This document shows, one piece after another, positions 6,951 to 11,381 of a DNA stretch of 11,381 nucleotides (position 1 is the first letter of the stretch; each line of letters begins with the position of its first letter). Position numbers and translations under genes: made by a program. Source of the DNA: Erysipelotrichaceae bacterium (lineage in GTDB: Bacteria; Bacillota_I; Bacilli_A; Erysipelotrichales; Erysipelotrichaceae). The stretch is taken from the NCBI GenBank assembly GCA_021442745.1, contig JABUSI010000085.1, forward strand, positions 1 to 11,381. Reading direction: 5' to 3'. The notes beneath the pieces are model-generated. The model did not search any database and was not told the DNA's origin. It saw only the letters and a program-made list of their open reading frames with translations.

Positions 6951-6977
6951 AAAAAGCGGATTTCTGTTCCGCTTTTT
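6951..6977 (-). terminator. Rho-independent terminator of the RNase J gene
   Basis: A 10-pair stem with core GCGGA/TCCGC (6968-6977 with 6951-6960) and a 7-base loop ends in five U that also pair with upstream A's. It begins 3 bases after the stop codon. Confidence 0.85.
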
Positions 6978-6980
6978 TCT

Positions 6981-8648
6981 TTAGTCCGCACTGACCATGA
7001 TTTCGATGATTCCCGGCAGAATCATCGGCCGTTTTCCGGTTTCTTTCAGCACGTACCTGCTGATTTTTTCTCTTGCTTCTTCTCTGGCAAGTTTGTTGTC
7101 GTACGTACCGTTGGCTACGTTGGTATTGATGACGTCCATAATAATGTCCGCAATTGTTTTTACGATATAGTCTGCATCTTTCAGATAAAATACCCCGCGT
7201 GACTGCACGTCCGGTCCGGCAATAATTTCCTTGGTCTGATAATTGCACACGATTCCGATGACAATGACACCGTCGGTTGACAGCATTTCTCTGTCCTTCA
7301 ATACGTATCCGGCAGAATCCAGGTTTTCATTTCCGTCTATCAGTACTTCGGACACTTCAATCTGTTCACTGCAGGATTTCAGTCTTCCGTCTTCAAATTC
7401 CGCAATCTGTCCGTTATCCAGAATTACGATTCTGTCCGGACGCAGTCCCATTGTCGTCGCAATATCCGCATTGGCAATCAACTGACGATACTCTCCTTTT
7501 ACCGGGATGTAATACTGCGGTTTGAACAGATACAGCATCATCTTCAGATCTTCGCTGGATGCATGCATGGACAATACTTCCTTCGGATTTAACGTTACGA
7601 TATTCAAGTCCATCTTATACAGTTCATTTTCCAGAATTCCGGCATCAATCTCGGTTCCCGGTACAATCGGTGATGCGATAATCACTGTATCGGTGTTTCG
7701 TAACTGCAGTCTGGAATCTTCCTGCATCGCAATCTTGTTCATGGTTCTGAACACATGCCGTCCGTTTCCTGTCATCAGCACAATAATATCGTCCATATCG
7801 TCACGATACGTGCTCTTAGGCAATTCCAGGCCCATAGGAACGCGATAAATTCCAAGGCGTTCCACAACACGAATCATTTCCTTTAATTCGTCCTCGAAGA
7901 AATAAATGCGTTTGTTCAAGCGATTTGCCGCTTCAATGATTCCGATAATCCGATACAGATTCTGGGTATAGGCAGTAATGATAACCCTTCCTGCAGCTTC
8001 TTCCAGAACCGGCAGAATCTTTGACGTTATTTTATGATACGGAGCCGTATACCCCTGACGTTCCGCTCCTCCGGATTCCGCCAGAAGACACAATACACCT
8101 TTCTTGCCGATGTCCGCCAGATCGGTCAGATCACACCCGAAGAAACCGTCCTTGGCATCAAAGTCAATAATAAATTCTGAAGTGTATACGATATATCCCA
8201 TCGGTGTCTCCACCGCGATTCCGAAACTTTCGGCAATCGAATGGCTCATCATAAACGTCCTTACGGTAATTCCGCTGATTTTAAATTCCTGATTCCGTTT
8301 AATGCGATGAATCTTTACATTCCGGATATCCTCTTCCTGAATCATCCGGTTAATAAACTCTGCCGTTAAGGCGGTCGTGTAAATCGGTGCCGGTATCTGT
8401 TTCAAAAGATGTGGCAAAGCAGCCATGACATCATCATGGGCATGAGTAATGATAATTCCTTTGACCCGATTCTGATGTTCCACCAGATAGGAAAAGTCAG
8501 GAATGATATATTCAACGCCCAGCTGATCTTCTTCCGGATACTTTAAACCGGCTTCCACAATCAGCATAGAGCCGTCCACTTCGATGACCGTCAGATTTTT
8601 ACCCGATTCGTCCAGCCCCCCTAACGCAAAAACACGTACTGTACTCAT
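6981..8648 (-). CDS. RNase J family protein with degraded active site (J2-like)
   Basis: Metallo-beta-lactamase/beta-CASP ribonuclease of the RNase J family, which matures and degrades mRNA and rRNA by endonuclease and 5'-3' exonuclease action. The 555 residues have the family layout: FALGGLDESGKN (7-18), THAHDDV (68-74), MSHSIAES (134-141), YTSEF (155-159), the beta-CASP region (about 205-345), MHASSEDLKMM (361-371), IPVKGEYRQL (381-390) and the C-terminal domain to KRPMILPGIIEIM. Several metal or substrate residues are changed: HxHxDH reads HAHDDV, the TGDFK aspartate is Glu158, and the HGEYR histidine is Lys384. From memory, Bacillus RNase J2 also departs from consensus at comparable sites, so this is probably a low-activity partner of a J1 encoded elsewhere. 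Start: GAGGAGG lies 7 bases before the ATG at 8648; the frame extends to a GTG at 8699 that lacks such a site. Single-gene unit with its own promoter and terminator. Confidence 0.88.
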   Translation of the reverse strand: MSTVRVFALGGLDESGKNLTVIEVDGSMLIVEAGLKYPEEDQLGVEYIIPDFSYLVEHQNRVKGIIITHAHDDVMAALPHLLKQIPAPIYTTALTAEFINRMIQEEDIRNVKIHRIKRNQEFKISGITVRTFMMSHSIAESFGIAVETPMGYIVYTSEFIIDFDAKDGFFGCDLTDLADIGKKGVLCLLAESGGAERQGYTAPYHKITSKILPVLEEAAGRVIITAYTQNLYRIIGIIEAANRLNKRIYFFEDELKEMIRVVERLGIYRVPMGLELPKSTYRDDMDDIIVLMTGNGRHVFRTMNKIAMQEDSRLQLRNTDTVIIASPIVPGTEIDAGILENELYKMDLNIVTLNPKEVLSMHASSEDLKMMLYLFKPQYYIPVKGEYRQLIANADIATTMGLRPDRIVILDNGQIAEFEDGRLKSCSEQIEVSEVLIDGNENLDSAGYVLKDREMLSTDGVIVIGIVCNYQTKEIIAGPDVQSRGVFYLKDADYIVKTIADIIMDVINTNVANGTYDNKLAREEAREKISRYVLKETGKRPMILPGIIEIMVSAD

Positions 8649-8701
8649 ACGATGTCCTCCTCTATTATTTTTTTCATCCGCAAAACCATTCTTCCACACT
8701 A

Positions 8702-8730
8702 ATTATCATGCATGCGGGGTGAAATGTAAA
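8702..8730 (-). promoter_or_regulatory. Promoter of the RNase J gene
   Basis: TTTACA (8725-8730, 5 of 6) and GATAAT (8702-8707, 5 of 6) with a 17-base spacer, 53 bases before the ATG at 8648. The longer GTG-initiated frame would start 3 bases after the -10 and so could not be transcribed from here, which supports the 8648 start. Confidence 0.72.
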
Positions 8731-8740
8731 TGACTTTTCG

Positions 8741-8775
8741 AAAAATAAGAAAGTGGTTTTCACCAAACCACTTTC
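8741..8775 (-). terminator. Rho-independent terminator of miaB
   Basis: A perfect 11-pair stem GAAAGTGGTTT/AAACCACTTTC (8765-8775 with 8749-8759), 5-base loop, followed by TTATTTTT. It lies 17 bases after the miaB stop. Confidence 0.92.
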
Positions 8776-8792
8776 CTCAACAGTCTATGGTA

Positions 8793-10226
8793 TCAGATTT
8801 GTTCCCCGTCCAGAGTAAAACTCTTGGCTTCCAGGATTTTCACCTGAACAAGATCCCCGGCTTTGGTACCTTCTTTAATTCTGAAGTTTACCAGATGCTG
8901 CGTTTCCGTATATCCGCTGTAAACGTCGGAATTCTTCTTTGACGGTCCGTCAACCAGAACCCATTCCGTTTTACCGACATACGACTGGTTCTTTTCGTTC
9001 GCATATTTTGCAACCCTTGCGATCAGTTGCTGCAGATGCTCTTCTTTTACGGAACGATCCACCGTATCTTCCATTAAGGCAGCCGGAGTACCTGCCCGTT
9101 TGGAGTAAATAAACGTATACGCCAGATCATACTTACAGTAGTCGACGATTTCCAGCGTTTTCTGAAACTGCTCTTCTGTTTCATTCGGGAACCCGACGAT
9201 AATATCAGACGTAAACGCACAGTCCGGAATGGCTTTCTTTATCCGGTCAAACAGTTCCTTGTATTCGGCAATGGTATACCGTCTTCCCATCCGGCGCAAT
9301 ACTTCGTCACTTCCTGCCTGTACCGGCAGATGAATGTATTTCATGATATTCGGATATTTGGCAATGACATCAATCATGGACTGGGTAAAATCCCACGGAT
9401 GCGACGTCACAAACCGAAGTCTCGGAATACCGGTCTTCGCTACCTCTTCCAGAAGGTTCGCAAATCCGTCCGCATACCCCAGATCTTTTCCGTACGCATT
9501 GACATTCTGACCCAGAAGCGTGATTTCCTTATATCCGTCTTTTATCAGTTCATTGACTTCCTGCATGATGTCTTCTTTCAGACGACTTCGTTCCTTTCCT
9601 CTGGTATACGGAACGATACAATAGGTGCAGAACTTATCACAGCCGTACATGATATTGACATAAGCTTTGTGTGTACCCACCCGTCGCGCAGGCAGATTCT
9701 CAATGACTTCTCCCTGTTTGGAGAATACTTCAATCGTTCTTTTCTTTGTCCGGTACGTTTCATACAACAGTTTCGGAAGGCGGTAGATATTATGCGTTCC
9801 GAACACCAGATCCACCTGGCGATACGTCGTGATAATCCGGTTGACGACCGCTTCCTCCTGTGCCATACAACCGCACACCGCAATAATCATATCCGGACGT
9901 GCTTTCTTGATATGCTTCATCTGTCCGACTTCTCCGAACACTTTCTGTTCCGCTCCTTCACGGACTGCACATGTATTCATCAACACAACGTCAGCATCTT
10001 CCCACGTCGGCGTTGCGGTATATCCCATTTCTTCCAGAATACCGGCTATTGTTTCTCCGTCCCGTTCGTTTGCCTGACAGCCGTAAGTACGCAGGAAATA
10101 TTTTTTTCCGCTTCCCATATTCCGCGCTTCTTCCGGAATTTCAAACAGGCTGTGCTCAATCAATGTATTTTCTTTGGTACGAATCCGGGCCGTTTTCAGA
10201 TCCGGTAAATTCCAATTTTTCTTCAT
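8793..10226 (-). CDS. miaB: tRNA-2-methylthio-N6-dimethylallyladenosine synthase MiaB
   Basis: Radical-SAM methylthiotransferase that adds a methylthio group to i6A37 of tRNAs reading U-initial codons, improving decoding. The 477 residues have three parts. The N-terminal UPF0004 domain starts at FLRTYGCQANERD, with cluster cysteines Cys50, Cys86 and Cys120. The radical-SAM domain has YGCDKFCTYC (Cys196, Cys200, Cys203) and LLGQNVNAYGKD (237-248), TSHPWDF and HLPVQAGSD, then DIIVGFPNETEEQF. The C-terminal TRAM domain runs from about 413 to 477. The WGCQMN-type motif reads YGCQAN. The frame extends to 10280, but that codon is in the ferredoxin terminator region; GGAGG lies 6 bases before the ATG at 10226. 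A preceding 40-residue N-terminal extension is common in Bacillota MiaB. Neighbouring ferredoxin could supply electrons to its clusters, which is inference. Confidence 0.96.
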   Translation of the reverse strand: MKKNWNLPDLKTARIRTKENTLIEHSLFEIPEEARNMGSGKKYFLRTYGCQANERDGETIAGILEEMGYTATPTWEDADVVLMNTCAVREGAEQKVFGEVGQMKHIKKARPDMIIAVCGCMAQEEAVVNRIITTYRQVDLVFGTHNIYRLPKLLYETYRTKKRTIEVFSKQGEVIENLPARRVGTHKAYVNIMYGCDKFCTYCIVPYTRGKERSRLKEDIMQEVNELIKDGYKEITLLGQNVNAYGKDLGYADGFANLLEEVAKTGIPRLRFVTSHPWDFTQSMIDVIAKYPNIMKYIHLPVQAGSDEVLRRMGRRYTIAEYKELFDRIKKAIPDCAFTSDIIVGFPNETEEQFQKTLEIVDYCKYDLAYTFIYSKRAGTPAALMEDTVDRSVKEEHLQQLIARVAKYANEKNQSYVGKTEWVLVDGPSKKNSDVYSGYTETQHLVNFRIKEGTKAGDLVQVKILEAKSFTLDGEQI

Positions 10227-10240
10227 AAAAAACCTCCGAT

Positions 10241-10271
10241 AAAAAGCCAAGCTTTTTAGGCTTGGCTTTTT
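10241..10271 (-). terminator. Hairpin terminator of the ferredoxin gene, abutting the miaB ribosome site
   Basis: A 12-pair stem with core GCCAAGC/GCTTGGC (10260-10271 with 10241-10252), 7-base loop, ending in five U. Only three bases separate it from the GGAGG of miaB (10233-10237). miaB therefore needs read-through, regulated termination, or a promoter nested in this hairpin. Confidence 0.85.
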
Positions 10272-10280
10272 TTCTGTCAA
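10253..10280 (-). promoter_or_regulatory. Candidate miaB promoter nested in the ferredoxin terminator
   Basis: A perfect TTGACA (10275-10280) starts directly after the ferredoxin stop codon. At 16 bases the -10 is TAAAAA (10253-10258, 4 of 6), which is the hairpin loop. Transcription would start near 10246, inside the second arm, giving a leader of about 20 bases without a complete hairpin. The -10 is mediocre, so this is tentative. Confidence 0.4.
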
Positions 10281-10457
10281 CTAGTCCTGGCTAATCGCTT
10301 CTACTGGGCAAGTTCCAACGCAAGCACCGCAGTCGATACATACTTCTGCATTGCAGTCGGCCTGACCTTCAGCAGTTAATGTGATAGCTCCGACAGGGCA
10401 TCCACCTTCACAAGCACCGCAACCGATGCAAACATCTTTATTTACTGTTACTGGCAT
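10281..10457 (-). CDS. 2x[4Fe-4S] ferredoxin
   Basis: A 58-residue clostridial-type ferredoxin, a soluble low-potential electron carrier. Two cluster motifs are complete: C10xxC13xxC16xxxC20-Pro and C40xxC43xxC46xxxC50-Pro, in the internally repeated segments CIGCGACEGGCPVGAI and CIDCGACVGTCPVEAI. An additional Cys35 lies between them. Translation begins MPVTVNKD at the ATG at 10457, with AAAGGAG about 9 bases upstream, and ends at TAG. It has its own promoter and terminator, so it is a single-gene unit, probably highly expressed. Its presence implies an anaerobic redox metabolism. Partners (pyruvate:ferredoxin oxidoreductase, hydrogenase, radical-SAM enzymes) are not in the window, apart from miaB next to it. 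Confidence 0.95.
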   Translation of the reverse strand: MPVTVNKDVCIGCGACEGGCPVGAITLTAEGQADCNAEVCIDCGACVGTCPVEAISQD

Positions 10458-10485
10458 TTTTCTTCACTCCTTTAACTTGGTATAA

Positions 10486-10514
10486 ATTATATCATTTATG
10501 CACGTCGCTCGCAA
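10486..10514 (-). promoter_or_regulatory. Promoter of the ferredoxin gene
   Basis: TGATATAAT provides a perfect -10 (10486-10491) with the TGn extension. The -35 at 17 bases is TTGCGA (10509-10514, 4 of 6). The ATG lies 28 bases further on. It is a strong sigma-A-type site, in keeping with an abundant protein. Confidence 0.78.
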
Positions 10515-10543
10515 TATAAAATATACAGAACACGCTCATGTAC

Positions 10544-10569
10544 AAAAAAAGCGATGTTTCCACCGCTTT
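10544..10569 (-). terminator. Rho-independent terminator of yceD-rpmF
   Basis: A 9-pair stem AAAGCGGTG/CATCGCTTT (10561-10569 with 10548-10556, one G.U pair) with a GAAA tetraloop is followed by four further U. It lies 21 bases after the rpmF stop. Confidence 0.88.
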
Positions 10570-10590
10570 ACTTTGTGTATTCGACCTTTC

Positions 10591-10737
10591 TTACTTTTGT
10601 CCGCATGAGCACATACGATGTGGTAACTTATATTCCCCACACGCTGGGCACTTCACCAATGTTGGTGCGGTTAATTTGAAATGTGTTCTACGTTTTGCTT
10701 TTCTTGTTTTTGAAACACGTCTTTGTTGAACTGCCAT
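10591..10737 (-). CDS. rpmF: 50S ribosomal protein L32
   Basis: A 48-residue basic protein of the large ribosomal subunit. The N-terminus MAVQQRRVSKTRKAKRRTHF is typical of L32, followed by KLTAPTLVKCPACGEYKLPH and the ending RMCSCGQK. It is a zinc-ribbon (C+) form with Cys30 and Cys33, but the second pair is Cys43-x-Cys45 instead of the usual CxxC, as though one residue had been lost. The protein also ends right after the ribbon, roughly ten residues short of many Bacillota L32 proteins. The sequence gives no sign of a frameshift: start, AGGAGG site and stop are all in place. The AGGAGG overlaps the yceD stop codon and the gap is 11 bases, so the two are co-transcribed, the widely conserved arrangement. 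Confidence 0.93.
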   Translation of the reverse strand: MAVQQRRVSKTRKAKRRTHFKLTAPTLVKCPACGEYKLPHRMCSCGQK

Positions 10738-10748
10738 ACGTACACCTC

Positions 10749-11261
10749 CTAGTCCTCTTGTGGTTTGTAATCCTTAAGCTTCGCTAACCGAGGATCCATT
10801 TCTTCGCTCTTCAAACGGCGATAATCCTCTTCTTTCATGACTTCCCATCCATCTCCGCGGGGATATGTGATTTCTCCAGGTTTGACTACCTTTAACGGGA
10901 TATCCATGTAAATCAGTTGGAATACCACCGGTAACAAGTCAACCACGTCTCCTTTCGCCTCCAAGACATCCGGGTCCTCATCTTTGTAAAAAGAGAAGAT
11001 TTCCGACGAAGTCGTATGAAACGGTAAGGTCACAAGCTCAAACGTGATGTCGCAAGGTACAACCATCGTTCCTTTGATATCCAGATCCAGATACAATCTC
11101 TGGTTCACATCATCATAGGAACCGTCACCCTTGACAACTACATCCTTTAACTCCTTGATTCGGGAATTCTTTTCGAACGTACTTTTGTCGAATGAGAATT
11201 TTTCTTCGAAGTGAAGATGACCGCTTGGTAAGCGTATCAAATCGGTTTTCGTCCACTTCAT
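10749..11261 (-). CDS. yceD: YceD family protein (DUF177), 23S rRNA accumulation factor
   Basis: A 170-residue soluble protein of the YceD/DUF177 family, linked in bacteria and plastids to accumulation of 23S rRNA and large-subunit assembly; its biochemistry is not well defined. Family features seen here are GDGSYD (45-50), IKGTMVVPCDITFELV (62-77, the conserved strand with the single Cys70), acidic PDVLEAKGDVVDLLPVV (97-113), MDIPLKVVKPGE (119-130) and the C-terminal DPRLAKLKDY (156-165), the hallmark DPR.A.L motif. The start at 11261 has GAGGTGA 5-6 bases upstream. rpmF follows directly, as in most genomes, which is the main functional clue. The unit is driven by a near-consensus promoter. 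Confidence 0.9.
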   Translation of the reverse strand: MKWTKTDLIRLPSGHLHFEEKFSFDKSTFEKNSRIKELKDVVVKGDGSYDDVNQRLYLDLDIKGTMVVPCDITFELVTLPFHTTSSEIFSFYKDEDPDVLEAKGDVVDLLPVVFQLIYMDIPLKVVKPGEITYPRGDGWEVMKEEDYRRLKSEEMDPRLAKLKDYKPQED

Positions 11262-11292
11262 AGAATCACCTCAATCAATAATAAGCGTATTT

Positions 11293-11321
11293 ATTATACG
11301 CAAGCAACACTTAAAAGTCAA
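11293..11321 (-). promoter_or_regulatory. Strong promoter of yceD-rpmF
   Basis: TTGACT (11316-11321, 5 of 6) and TATAAT (11293-11298, 6 of 6) with exactly 17 bases between them, 32 bases before the yceD ATG. This is the closest match to sigma-A consensus in the window. An inverted repeat GCGTAT/ATACGC (11285-11290 with 11296-11301, 5-base gap) covers the -10 and the start site and could bind a repressor or form a small 5' leader hairpin. Confidence 0.88.
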
Positions 11322-11324
11322 TTG

Positions 11325-11381
11325 TTATTTTGCCATTTTATCGACGGCATCCTTAGCCGCCAATTGTTCCGCTTTCTTTTT
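11325..11381 (-). CDS. rnc: 3' end of a dsRNA-binding-domain protein, probably ribonuclease III (partial)
   Basis: The last 18 codons of a gene entering from the right edge read KKKAEQLAAKDAVDKMAK and then TAA. This matches the final helix of a double-stranded RNA-binding domain (pattern SKKeAEQxAAkxALekL), which in Bacillota most often ends RNase III. RNase III cuts double-stranded RNA such as pre-rRNA stems, and rnc is often near rpmF-type ribosome or fatty-acid genes. The stop is only 3 bases before the -35 of yceD, so there is no room for a separate terminator between them. Only the tail is seen, so the gene name is probable, not certain. Confidence 0.6.
   Translation of the reverse strand, partial: KKKAEQLAAKDAVDKMAK

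Noticed and set aside
8649..8699. 17-codon N-terminal extension of the RNase J gene from a GTG
   Set aside because: No ribosome site, begins too close to the promoter -10 (8702-8707) to be transcribed from it, and the GAGGAGG before 8648 fits the family start.
9330..10208. A 292-codon open frame on the plus strand
   Set aside because: It lies wholly antisense to miaB, whose radical-SAM motifs prove the minus frame. Its translation is rich in Phe, His, Ile and Arg with no recognisable domain, as expected from a shadow frame.
10227..10280. 18-codon N-terminal extension of miaB
   Set aside because: It would run through the ferredoxin terminator hairpin, and the miaB GGAGG at 10233-10237 clearly serves the ATG at 10226.
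10281..10457. Internal duplication in the ferredoxin as a recent tandem repeat
   Set aside because: The two-cluster repeat is the ancient family structure; the DNA copies have diverged.
10538..10729. A 63-codon plus-strand frame over the rpmF region
   Set aside because: It is antisense to rpmF, which has an unmistakable L32 sequence and AGGAGG site on the minus strand.

Overview
This 11.4 kb stretch looks like chromosomal DNA of a Bacillota (Firmicutes), with every supported gene on the minus strand. Read 5'->3' along the transcripts (high to low coordinates), the order is: end of an RNase III-like gene, yceD, rpmF, a small ferredoxin, miaB, an RNase J paralogue, ftsK/spoIIIE, a BMP-type lipoprotein, nanE, a SIS-domain sugar-phosphate protein, a short SSB, thyA, folA, and the first codons of a possible membrane protein. 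RNase J, FtsK/SpoIIIE, the yceD-rpmF pair, strong AGGAGG ribosome binding sites and sigma-A-type promoters all fit Bacillota. The 2x[4Fe-4S] ferredoxin suggests an anaerobe. An Erysipelotrichia-like lineage is possible, but that is only an impression.

The window divides into compact units, nearly all ended by a rho-independent hairpin. (a) yceD-rpmF (10591-11261) has the best promoter here (TTGACT-17-TATAAT) and serves ribosome assembly. (b) The ferredoxin (10281-10457) is followed by miaB (8793-10226), whose only possible separate promoter overlaps the ferredoxin terminator. (c) The RNase J paralogue (6981-8648) is a single-gene unit for RNA processing; its metal-binding motifs are degraded, so it looks like a J2-type partner rather than the main enzyme. 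(d) ftsK-bmp (3532-6873) joins chromosome segregation to a solute-binding lipoprotein with no gap between the genes. (e) nanE-SIS (1975-3463) is a two-gene amino-sugar-phosphate unit. (f) ssb (1455-1799) follows a repeat-containing leader. (g) thyA-folA(-third gene) (1-1395) makes dTMP and regenerates tetrahydrofolate.

Four gene starts were moved downstream of the longest open frame because the Shine-Dalgarno clearly belongs to an internal ATG: the SIS gene (2727), ftsK (6873), the RNase J gene (8648) and miaB (10226). Two genes too short for routine ORF calling were read directly: rpmF (48 aa) and the ferredoxin (58 aa). Two genes are cut by the window edges.

Nothing resembles a defence system, phage, IS element, CRISPR array, tRNA or rRNA. 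The more interesting points are the degraded RNase J active site, promoters nested inside upstream terminators (thyA, nanE, possibly miaB), a duplicated AAATTTGT...CAAATATT element before ssb, the isolated nanE-SIS and ftsK-bmp pairs, and an L32 whose second zinc pair is CxC. No convincing new multi-gene system was found. All promoter and terminator calls are by eye.
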